DNA of 7,636 nt from Nocardioidaceae bacterium. Its GTDB lineage: Bacteria; Actinomycetota; Actinomycetes; Propionibacteriales; Nocardioidaceae. Position numbers and translations under genes: made by a program. The stretch spans positions 1 through 7,636 of the forward strand of contig JACCUS010000316.1 in assembly GCA_013811715.1 (NCBI GenBank), written 5' to 3'. Shown one piece after another: positions 1 to 5,617 of the stretch (position 1 is its first letter; each line of letters opens with the position of its first letter). The notes beneath the pieces were generated by a model. It made no database searches, had not been told where the DNA came from, and worked only from the letters and a program-made list of their open reading frames with translations.

Positions 1-563
1 ACCTGCGCACACTGTGCGACGTCGGGCTCGGCTACGTCCGGCTCGGTCAGCCGGCGCCGACGCTGTCCGGCGGCGAGGCGCAGCGGGTCAAGCTGGCGTC
101 GGAGCTGCAGAAGCGCTCGACCGGCCGCACACTCTACGTCTTGGACGAGCCCACCACCGGGCTGCATTTCGAGGACATCCGCAAGCTGCTCAACGTGCTG
201 TCCCGGCTCGTCGACCAGGGCAACACCGTGTTGGTCATCGAGCACAACCTCGACGTGATCAAGACCGCCGACTGGCTGATCGACCTCGGCCCCGAAGGGG
301 GCAACAAGGGTGGGCTGGTCGTCGCGGAGGGTACGCCGGAGGAGGTGGCCGAGGTCGCCGCCAGTTATACCGGGGTGTTCCTCAAGCCGGTCCTGGACGG
401 ACGCGGAGTCGCGGTGGGGACGCCGGCACCAAGGTCAGCGGTCGTCGGTCAGGTGCGGGCCAATGCGCCGGGGAAGGCTGCTAACAAGCGGTCGGCTGCC
501 AAGACCGCGGCCAAGCAGTCGGTCGTCAAGAAGACCGCGGCCAAGAAGGCGCGCGCAGGGTAA
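1..563 (+). CDS. uvrA: UvrA, excinuclease ABC subunit A, C-terminal part (5' truncated by window)
   Basis: UvrA is the cytoplasmic ABC-type ATPase dimer that finds bulky DNA lesions and loads UvrB in nucleotide excision repair. Only the last 186 residues are visible; the reading frame starts at base 3 and the stop is TAA at 561-563. The second ATPase domain is clear: ABC signature LSGGEAQRVKLA from base 63, Walker B and D-loop LYVLDEPTTGLH from base 132, and the H-loop region VIEHNLDVIKTADW near 234-275, followed by the UvrA-typical IDLGPEGG. The conserved domain ends near SYTGVFL (about base 383). After it comes a 59-residue tail whose last 54 residues contain no Asp or Glu and end in Lys/Ala repeats (AKTAAK, KKTAAKK). 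That tail is not part of the catalytic fold and looks like a nonspecific DNA-binding extension (inference). The next gene is 106 bp downstream and seems to have its own promoter. Identity is essentially certain; tail function is not. Confidence 0.97.
   Translation, partial: LRTLCDVGLGYVRLGQPAPTLSGGEAQRVKLASELQKRSTGRTLYVLDEPTTGLHFEDIRKLLNVLSRLVDQGNTVLVIEHNLDVIKTADWLIDLGPEGGNKGGLVVAEGTPEEVAEVAASYTGVFLKPVLDGRGVAVGTPAPRSAVVGQVRANAPGKAANKRSAAKTAAKQSVVKKTAAKKARAG
501..545 (+). repeat. 15-bp direct repeat in the uvrA tail, 30-bp period
   Basis: The 15-mer AAGACCGCGGCCAAG occurs at 501-515 and again, identically, at 531-545. Both copies are in the same reading frame and encode Lys-Thr-Ala-Ala-Lys in the basic C-terminal tail of UvrA. 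The 30-bp spacing is a multiple of three, so slippage between the copies would lengthen or shorten the tail without a frameshift. Confidence 0.85.
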
Positions 564-602
564 AGCCTCGATAAGGATCTGGTGCTACGACCCTTGGACG
601 GG

Positions 603-630
603 TTGCCGCGGCGGCTCGGCTGGCTAGGCT
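603..630 (+). promoter_or_regulatory. Candidate sigma70-type promoter for the Rieske gene
   Basis: TTGCCG (603-608) and TAGGCT (625-630) are separated by 16 bp and match the actinobacterial housekeeping pattern TTGnnn / TAnnnT. The predicted transcription start is about 637, some 33 bases before the ATG at 670. The -35 half is only a partial match, so this is a prediction by eye. The rest of the 564-669 gap shows no convincing hairpin terminator after uvrA. Confidence 0.35.
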
Positions 631-657
631 CGGCGACAGTGATCCGATATTGACGCT

Positions 658-663
658 GAGGAG
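658..663 (+). promoter_or_regulatory. Ribosome binding site of the Rieske gene
   Basis: GAGGAG at 658-663 lies 6 bases before the ATG at 670. This fixes the start so that the twin-arginine motif falls at residues 15-16, as expected for a signal peptide. Confidence 0.75.
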
Positions 664-669
664 CTGGAC

Positions 670-1164
670 ATGGCCGAGATCGCACGCGACGACGAGCGAT
701 CGACCCCGACCCGTCGCACCGTGCTGCGCGGGGTCGCCATCGCCGGGGTGGGGTTGCCCGTGCTGGCGGCCTGCGGCGCCGACGACGAGGCGTCAGGCAC
801 CGACGCGACGGCCCCTGAGTCCGGCAGCGGTGGGTCTGCCGACAATGACGACGGCGAGCCGACGGCCGCGGGCGGCGGCGACGTGGTCGCGTCGAAGTCC
901 GACGTGCCCGAGGGCGGGGGAGTGATCCTGGCAGACGACGGCGTGGTCGTCACCCAGCCGACCGCCGGTCAGTTCCGCGGCTTCTCCTCGACCTGCACGC
1001 ACCAGGGCTGCACGCTCGACAACGTCACGGACGGCACCATCAACTGCATCTGCCACGGCAGCATGTTCTCGATCCAGAACGGCAAGGTGGCTGGCGGGCC
1101 CGCCACCGAGCCGCTCCCGACGGTGCCGATCATCGTCGCCGGTGACGAGATCTCTCTGGGTTGA
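670..1164 (+). CDS. Tat-exported Rieske [2Fe-2S] lipoprotein
   Basis: This 164-residue protein carries one Rieske iron-sulfur domain and is probably anchored outside the cytoplasmic membrane. The N-terminus has a twin-arginine motif (TRRTVLRG, R15-R16), a short hydrophobic stretch and a lipobox VLAAC with Cys35 as the likely lipidated residue. Residues about 39-72 are a low-complexity Asp/Ser/Gly/Ala linker. The cluster-binding boxes are CTHQGC (C109, H111, C114) and CICHGS (C126, C128, H129). By analogy with bc1-type Rieske proteins, C109, H111, C126 and H129 would hold the cluster and C114-C128 would form the disulfide. The GGPATEPLP segment (142-150) is the usual proline-loop region. There is no transmembrane anchor beyond the signal and no cytochrome b gene nearby, so it is not evidently a bc1 subunit; its redox partner is unknown. 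It stands alone between uvrA and a convergent gene. Confidence 0.93.
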   Translation: MAEIARDDERSTPTRRTVLRGVAIAGVGLPVLAACGADDEASGTDATAPESGSGGSADNDDGEPTAAGGGDVVASKSDVPEGGGVILADDGVVVTQPTAGQFRGFSSTCTHQGCTLDNVTDGTINCICHGSMFSIQNGKVAGGPATEPLPTVPIIVAGDEISLG

Positions 1165-1200
1165 GCGGGCCGTTGCGCCTGGGCACTCTTGGCGCGACAG

Positions 1201-1253
1201 CTTGGCAGGCTGTGCAGGTGCTACCCGCCTGTAGAGCTGCATACGCTGCCAAG
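1201..1253. terminator. Long imperfect hairpin between convergent genes, probable bidirectional terminator
   Basis: CTTGGCAG (1201-1208) pairs perfectly with CTGCCAAG (1246-1253). Inside, after a 2x2 internal loop, TGTGCAG (1211-1217) pairs with CTGCATA (1237-1243) with one G-U wobble. CTAC (1221-1224) then pairs with GTAG (1231-1234) around a 6-base loop. The structure starts 36 bases after the Rieske stop and abuts the stop codon of the minus-strand gene (1254-1256). There is no U-tract on either strand, which is common for actinobacterial terminators. Apart from this structure the 1165-1253 gap holds nothing recognisable. Confidence 0.6.
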
Positions 1254-2537
1254 TCACGGAGGCTCGTACGTCCTCCCCAGGAACGCTTCGTCCCGCCTGG
1301 CGTCGCGACGGTCGAGGCGGCGGTCGATGATCGGCCGCGCCCGCTCGAACCGGCCGGCTGCCAACAGCGCCGCGATGAGCGTGTCCTCCACCACCTCGCG
1401 TTGGGCGTCGCTGCCGCCGAGCCGCCACACCGCCCGGAGGAGCTCCAAGAGGCGATCGGCGGCCGTGCTCGGGTCGCCGACCGCCAGCGCGCGCAGCGCC
1501 GAACAGAGGGGGGAGACGACCTCGGCGTAGGTCGGGTCGGAACGCCCGCGCGCCCATGCCTCCAACCGGTCCAGCCGGTCGGCCTCGCCGAGCGCGCACA
1601 GCGCGACGGCCGCGTGCAACGCGATGAACGGGGTGGGAGGGGTGTCGAGCAGCTCCTCCTCGATGCTGTCGACGACGGAGTCGACACCGGGTACGCCGAC
1701 CGCGCCGGGGGTTATCGCCCATCGCCACAACAACGAGCACGAGTCGACGAGGGCGCGGCAGCCGGCCACGGTCGGAGGGGCGAGCTCGGCGGCGTACCGC
1801 GCCTGCACGGCGGCGAAGTCGCCCATCGACAGCTCGTGCAAGGCGGCGTGCCAGGAGAAGTGCGCGAGGTTGTCGGAGGACTGGCCCGGCCCGTGGATCC
1901 AGCCGTCGAGCCAGTCGCGCCCCGCCAGGTGGTCGCCGGTCTCGTAGTGCACGTGGGTGCGGGCGTGCACCGACTGGCCCGCCGACGGCTCGACCTCCAA
2001 CGACGCGCACGACAGTGCAAGCGCCTCGTCCCATCGCTGTTGCTCCTGGCGGACGAAGGCCAGCAGGCCCGCGTACCACCAGTCGTCGCCGTACGCCGGT
2101 TGCGCCCGCTCAACGATCGCCCAGGACTCCTGCGGCACCGTCGTCACGCCGGCGAACGCGATCGTCGGCACCGCCGCCGACAGCAGCAGCGCGTCGCGCG
2201 GATGGTCGCGCAGGTACGCGACGAGGGGGCGTGAGTTGCCCCGTACGTGGGAGAAGATCGCCTTCACGTGGCCGCGCTCCCGCTCGGAGGCCCGATCCAC
2301 GTGCGTGAAGGCGCCCGCCAGCCGGCTCTCGACGTCGACGGGGGCGCCGTACTCGTGACCGAGCAGCGCCAGCCCGGCCTGGCCGAGGGAGAAGGTCGGG
2401 TCATGGGCGACGGACTCGGTGAGCGCCTGCAGGCCGCCGGCCTGGACTCGCAGCAAAGCGCCGACTCCCCGGTTGTACGCCTCGGCGGCGTCGCCGTTCG
2501 TCGTCAGCGTCAGCCCGTACCGGTCCTGTTGCCTCAC
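1254..2537 (-). CDS. Tetratricopeptide-repeat protein, TTC38-like family
   Basis: This is a 427-residue, mostly alpha-helical protein with no signal peptide or membrane segment, so it is probably cytoplasmic. The chosen start is the GTG at 2537-2535, preceded by GGGGAAGGGG at 2554-2545 (7-base spacing). The frame stays open upstream to 3287, but that would overlap uvrC and lacks conserved sequence. TPR-like helical pairs are visible at about 17-63 (AYNRGVGALLRVQAGG, DPTFSLGQAGLALLGHE), 115-190 and 226-250. The strongest blocks are PTIAFAGVTTVPQESWA (124-140), PAYGDDWWYAGLLAF (147-161), HARTHVHYETGDHLAG (191-206) and HFSWHAALHEL (226-236). The paired AHVHxE / HxxWHxAL motifs recall eukaryotic TTC38 and its bacterial relatives. 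That assignment is from memory, not from a search. No biochemical role is established for this family. The gene converges on the Rieske gene and diverges from uvrC. Confidence 0.87.
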   Translation of the reverse strand: MRQQDRYGLTLTTNGDAAEAYNRGVGALLRVQAGGLQALTESVAHDPTFSLGQAGLALLGHEYGAPVDVESRLAGAFTHVDRASERERGHVKAIFSHVRGNSRPLVAYLRDHPRDALLLSAAVPTIAFAGVTTVPQESWAIVERAQPAYGDDWWYAGLLAFVRQEQQRWDEALALSCASLEVEPSAGQSVHARTHVHYETGDHLAGRDWLDGWIHGPGQSSDNLAHFSWHAALHELSMGDFAAVQARYAAELAPPTVAGCRALVDSCSLLWRWAITPGAVGVPGVDSVVDSIEEELLDTPPTPFIALHAAVALCALGEADRLDRLEAWARGRSDPTYAEVVSPLCSALRALAVGDPSTAADRLLELLRAVWRLGGSDAQREVVEDTLIAALLAAGRFERARPIIDRRLDRRDARRDEAFLGRTYEPP

Positions 2538-2566
2538 GATGCTGCCCCTTCCCCGTGGCCTCCGAA

Positions 2567-2572
2567 AGTCTA
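2567..2572 (-). promoter_or_regulatory. Candidate -10 box for the TTC38-like gene
   Basis: Read on the minus strand, TAGACT (2572-2567) fits the actinobacterial -10 pattern TAnnnT. It would give a start near 2560 and a leader of about 23 bases containing the strong ribosome binding site. No good TTGAC-like -35 stands 16-18 bp upstream, so the promoter would be -10-driven or activator-dependent. Confidence 0.4.
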
Positions 2573-2580
2573 GAAAGGCA

Positions 2581-2616
2581 GTGGAACTAAACGAGGCGTC
2601 GGTCGCGTCGTTCCAC
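2581..2616. promoter_or_regulatory. Inverted repeat in divergent promoter region, possible operator
   Basis: GTGGAAC (2581-2587) and GTTCCAC (2610-2616) are perfect 7-bp inverted arms separated by 22 bp. The symmetry extends outward as AAAG (2574-2577) and CTTT (2617-2620) if three bases on the left are bulged. The site lies between two divergent genes and upstream of both candidate start regions, so a DNA operator is more likely than an RNA hairpin. No regulator can be assigned. Confidence 0.4.
2590..2614 (-). promoter_or_regulatory. Possible ECF-sigma-type promoter for the TTC38-like gene
   Basis: On the minus strand GGAAC (2614-2610) is followed after exactly 16 bases by CGTT (2593-2590). 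This matches the general ECF group pattern GGAAC-N16/17-CGTT used by envelope and oxidative stress sigma factors in actinobacteria. It would place the start near 2582, about 45 bases before the GTG. The GGAAC is also part of the inverted-repeat arm, so chance is not excluded. Confidence 0.35.
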
Positions 2617-2699
2617 CTTTGACAGTATCTGCCCGCGACGGCGGCGAGGTCACCCGATATCTCACCGCCACCGCGTCCGGCATCTCCGCCCGCTGATCG

Positions 2700-2705
2700 T
2701 AGGGT
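2700..2705 (+). promoter_or_regulatory. Candidate -10 box of uvrC operon, arranged for a leaderless mRNA
   Basis: TAGGGT (2700-2705) is a typical actinobacterial -10 hexamer. It ends 6 bases before the uvrC GTG (2712), so transcription would be expected to begin at or within a base or two of the start codon. The AGGGTGG within it is only 4 bases from the GTG and is a poor Shine-Dalgarno by spacing. No clear -35 is present near 2677-2682. Confidence 0.45.
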
Positions 2706-2711
2706 GGACGC

Positions 2712-4751
2712 GTGCCAAACCCGTCCACGTATCGTCCCGCCCAGGGTGCCATCCCCGATGCCCCGGGGGTCTACCGGTTCCGGGACCCGCGTGGCCGCGT
2801 CGTGTACGTCGGGAAGGCCAAGTCGCTGCGCTCGCGGGTGTCGTCGTACTTCCAAGACGTCGCCAACCTGCATCAGCGCACCGCCACCATGGTGGCCACC
2901 GCCGGCTCGGTGGAGTGGACGGTGGTGCAGACCGAGGTCGAGGCGCTGCAGCTGGAGTACTCGTGGATCAAGGAGTACGACCCGCGGTTCAACGTGAAGT
3001 ACCGCGACGACAAGTCCTACCCCTGGCTGGCGATCACCCTGAACGAGGAGTTCCCGCGGGTGATGGTTGGCCGGGGGCCGAAGAAGAAGGGGGTGCGCTA
3101 CTTCGGACCGTACTCCCACGCCTGGGCGATCCGCGAGACCGTCGACCTGGTGCTGCGGGTCTTCCCGATGCGCTCGTGTACGCAGGGCGTGTTCAAGCGC
3201 AGCGCCCAGATCGGCAGGCCTTGTCTGCTCGGCTACATCGGCAAGTGTGCGGCGCCATGCGTCGGCCGGGTCTCCGCCGACGAGCACCGCCAGATCGTCG
3301 AGGACTTCTGCTCGTTCATCGCCGGCCAGTCAAGCCAGCACATCAGGCGACTGGAGCGGCAGATGCGGGCCGCGTCGGCCGAGACGGAGTTCGAGCGCGC
3401 CGCCCGCCTCCGCGACGACATCGGTGCGCTGCGCAAGGCGATGGAGAAGAACGCGATCGTGCTGTCCGACGGCACCGATGCCGACGTCATCGCCGTCGCA
3501 GAGGACCCGCTCGAGATCGCGGTCCAGGTGTTCTACGTCCGTGGCGGACGGGTGCGGGGACAGCGGGGCTGGGTGGCCGACCGCGTCGACGACGCCGAGC
3601 TGTCGGAGCTGCTGCGCCGCTTCCTCACCCAGGTGTACGACGCGGAGACCGGTGATGCCATCCCGCGTGAGGTCCTGATCCCGCAACACACGGAGGACGC
3701 CGCCGCGCTGACCACTTGGCTCACCGACAAGCGCGGCAGCAACGTCCGGATCCGGGTGCCGCAGCGCGGTGACAAGCGCAGCCTGCTGGAGACGGTGGAG
3801 CGCAACGCCAAGCAGTCGCTCGCGCTCCACAAGACCAAGCGCGCAAGCGACTTCACCACTCGCAGTCGTGCCCTCGAAGAGATCCAGGCGTCCTTAGAAC
3901 TTCCGGAGGCGCCGCTGCGGATCGAGTGCTATGACGTGTCGAACCTTCAAGGCACCGAGGTCGTTGCCTCGATGGTGGTGTTCGAGGACGGGTTGCCCCG
4001 CAAGAGCGACTACCGGCGGTTCGTGATCAGAGGGGTGGAAGGGCAGAACGACGTGGCCGCCATGCACGAGACGATCAGCCGTCGGTTCAGGAGGTATCTC
4101 GACGAGCGCGCGGAGTCCTCCGAACCCGACCTCGGCGCGCAGGACGAGGAGGAGGGACCGGCCCTGATCGACCCGGACACCGGTCGGCCCCGCAAGTTCG
4201 CCTACGCGCCGGGGCTCGTGGTCGTTGACGGCGGTCCGCCACAGGTGGCGGCCGCGCAGCGCGCGCTCGACGAGTTGGGCATCGACGACGTCCCGGTCGT
4301 GGGGCTGGCGAAGCGGCTCGAGGAGGTGTGGCGGCCGAGCACTCCAGACCCGGTCATCTTGGCACGGACCAGCGAGGGGCTGTACCTGTTGCAGCGGATC
4401 CGCGACGAGGCGCACCGGTTCGCCATCACCCATCACCGAAACCGCCGGTCCAAGAGCATGGTCGAGAGTATTCTCGACGACGTGCCGGGGCTGGGAGAGG
4501 TACGACGGAAGGTGCTGTTGCGCCACTTCGGGTCGCTGAAGAAGCTCAGGGCGGCCAGCGTCGATGAGATAGCCGCTTTGCCCGGCTTCGGCCGGCGTAC
4601 CGCCGAGTCCATCGGTGCGGCGTTGCAGACCACGGCGGGCCGAGCCCAGCCAGCGGTCGACATGGCGACAGGGGAGATCATCGACGACGCAGCACCTTCG
4701 GGCGAGGCTGCGAGCGAGCATGGGGACCGGCCAGTGAAGGGGCCCGGATGA
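2712..4751 (+). CDS. uvrC: UvrC, excinuclease ABC subunit C
   Basis: UvrC makes both incisions around a UvrB-marked lesion in nucleotide excision repair. It is 679 residues, longer than the ~610 of E. coli. The N-terminal GIY-YIG nuclease (3' incision) shows GVYRF at 19-23, VYVGKAKSLRSR at 31-42 and the TEVEALQLE acidic motif at 74-82. Cys156, Cys171, Cys179 and Cys183 match the spacing of the conserved cysteine quartet reported to bind an Fe-S cluster. The UVR motif that contacts UvrB is at about 226-250 (EFERAARLRDDIGALR). The RNase H-like nuclease (5' incision) has YDVSNLQGT with Asp408, LVVVDGG with Asp506 and DEAHRFAITHHR with His568. Tandem helix-hairpin-helix motifs lie at about 588-638. 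An acidic stretch at 466-492 and a ~40-residue C-terminal tail account for the extra length. The start is GTG at 2712, supported by family alignment. One rare TTA leucine codon sits at 3894-3896. The stop overlaps the rapZ start by 4 bp. Confidence 0.98.
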   Translation: MPNPSTYRPAQGAIPDAPGVYRFRDPRGRVVYVGKAKSLRSRVSSYFQDVANLHQRTATMVATAGSVEWTVVQTEVEALQLEYSWIKEYDPRFNVKYRDDKSYPWLAITLNEEFPRVMVGRGPKKKGVRYFGPYSHAWAIRETVDLVLRVFPMRSCTQGVFKRSAQIGRPCLLGYIGKCAAPCVGRVSADEHRQIVEDFCSFIAGQSSQHIRRLERQMRAASAETEFERAARLRDDIGALRKAMEKNAIVLSDGTDADVIAVAEDPLEIAVQVFYVRGGRVRGQRGWVADRVDDAELSELLRRFLTQVYDAETGDAIPREVLIPQHTEDAAALTTWLTDKRGSNVRIRVPQRGDKRSLLETVERNAKQSLALHKTKRASDFTTRSRALEEIQASLELPEAPLRIECYDVSNLQGTEVVASMVVFEDGLPRKSDYRRFVIRGVEGQNDVAAMHETISRRFRRYLDERAESSEPDLGAQDEEEGPALIDPDTGRPRKFAYAPGLVVVDGGPPQVAAAQRALDELGIDDVPVVGLAKRLEEVWRPSTPDPVILARTSEGLYLLQRIRDEAHRFAITHHRNRRSKSMVESILDDVPGLGEVRRKVLLRHFGSLKKLRAASVDEIAALPGFGRRTAESIGAALQTTAGRAQPAVDMATGEIIDDAAPSGEAASEHGDRPVKGPG

Positions 4752-5617
4752 CCGGCTCGACAGGTGACCTGATCATCGTGACCGGCATGACCGGCGCCGG
4801 ACGCAGCACGGCCGCCCACGCGCTGGAGGACCTGGGATGGTTCGTCATCGACAACCTTCCGCCGCAGATGCTCGAGCCCGCCGTCAAGCTCATCGACCAC
4901 GAGGAGCAGGGCGAAGCGCGACTCGCCGTCGTGGTCGACGTGCGCTCTCGAGGATTCTTCGCCGAGCTGCGGGGAGCGCTCGACTCTCTCGCCGAGACGC
5001 ATCTTCGCCCCCGCATCCTCTTCCTCGAGGCGACCGACGACGTGCTGGTCCGCCGGCAGGAGGCGGCGCGGCGTCCGCACCCGCTCCAGGACGGGGCGCG
5101 CCTGCTCGACGGCATCCGCCGCGAGCGGGAGATGATCCGCAACCTGCGCGGCGACGCCGACGTACTCATCGACACCTCGGAGCTCAACGTGCACGAGCTG
5201 GCGGCCAAGGTCGAGACTGCTTTCGCGGAGACCGAGTCGCCGGCAGTCCGCGCCACGGTGGTGTCGTTCGGCTTCAAGTACGGGATACCCGTGGACGCCG
5301 ACATGGTCCTCGACATGCGGTTCCTGCCCAACCCGCACTGGGTCCCCGACCTGCGTCCGCAGACGGGGCTTGACGCCGAGGTGAGCGCGTACGTGCTCGG
5401 CCAGCCGTCGGCGGTGGAGTTCCTGGAACGGCTCGGCGCTCTGTTGGAGACGACGTACGCCGGTTTCCTGCGCGAACGCAAGCAGTACCTCAATCTCGCC
5501 GTTGGGTGCACCGGTGGCAAGCACCGGAGTGTAGCGATGGCCGAGACGGTGGCCGCCCGCATGCGCGAGGTCGGCGTCGAGACCTTCGTCGTGCACCGCG
5601 ACCTGGGGCGCGAATGA
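4748..5617 (+). CDS. rapZ: RapZ / YvcJ-family nucleotide-binding protein
   Basis: RapZ-family proteins bind ATP/GTP. In E. coli RapZ is the adapter that directs RNase E to the small RNA GlmZ and senses glucosamine-6-phosphate. In Bacillus the orthologue YvcJ is a nucleotide hydrolase; the actinobacterial role is less defined. At 289 residues it is of normal length. The N-terminal P-loop is GMTGAGRST (13-21), with Arg19 where the classical Walker A has Lys. Next come DNLPPQML (35-42), a Walker-B-like VVVDVRSRGFF (61-71) and RRPHPL (108-113). The C-terminal domain has GFKYGIPVDAD (175-185), RFLPNPHW (191-198) and the signature GCTGGKHRSV (253-262). The ATG at 4748 overlaps the uvrC stop (ATGA), with AAGGGG at 4737-4742 as ribosome binding site. 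Its stop in turn overlaps yvcK, so all three are probably co-transcribed and translationally coupled. Confidence 0.97.
   Translation: MTGSTGDLIIVTGMTGAGRSTAAHALEDLGWFVIDNLPPQMLEPAVKLIDHEEQGEARLAVVVDVRSRGFFAELRGALDSLAETHLRPRILFLEATDDVLVRRQEAARRPHPLQDGARLLDGIRREREMIRNLRGDADVLIDTSELNVHELAAKVETAFAETESPAVRATVVSFGFKYGIPVDADMVLDMRFLPNPHWVPDLRPQTGLDAEVSAYVLGQPSAVEFLERLGALLETTYAGFLRERKQYLNLAVGCTGGKHRSVAMAETVAARMREVGVETFVVHRDLGRE

Noticed and set aside
793..2079. Long minus-strand open frame overlapping the Rieske gene and the TPR gene
   Set aside because: Arg/Gly/Ala/Pro-rich shadow of G/C-biased third positions; both overlapped genes have clear conserved motifs.
2619..2624. Perfect TTGACA -35 on the plus strand
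   Set aside because: No TAnnnT-like -10 lies 16-19 bp downstream, so it does not form a promoter by itself.
2538..2711. LexA box or PafBC-type (TTGTCAGTG-N8-TAnnnT) damage promoter upstream of uvrC
   Set aside because: No GAAC-N4-GTTC-like palindrome is present, and the bases before TAGGGT do not resemble the TTGTCAGTG element.
2538..3287. Upstream extension of the minus-strand TPR gene to a start at 3287
   Set aside because: It would run antisense through the intact uvrC N-terminus, has low-complexity composition, and the GTG at 2537 has a strong ribosome binding site and begins the recognisable domain.
3894..4721. Long open frames antisense to uvrC and rapZ
   Set aside because: No recognisable motifs; they are typical mirror frames of high-GC coding sequence.
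5506..5613. Upstream start for yvcK inside rapZ
   Set aside because: The added 36 residues are Arg/Gly-rich with no conservation, while the ATGA overlap at 5614 matches the operon pattern and family length.
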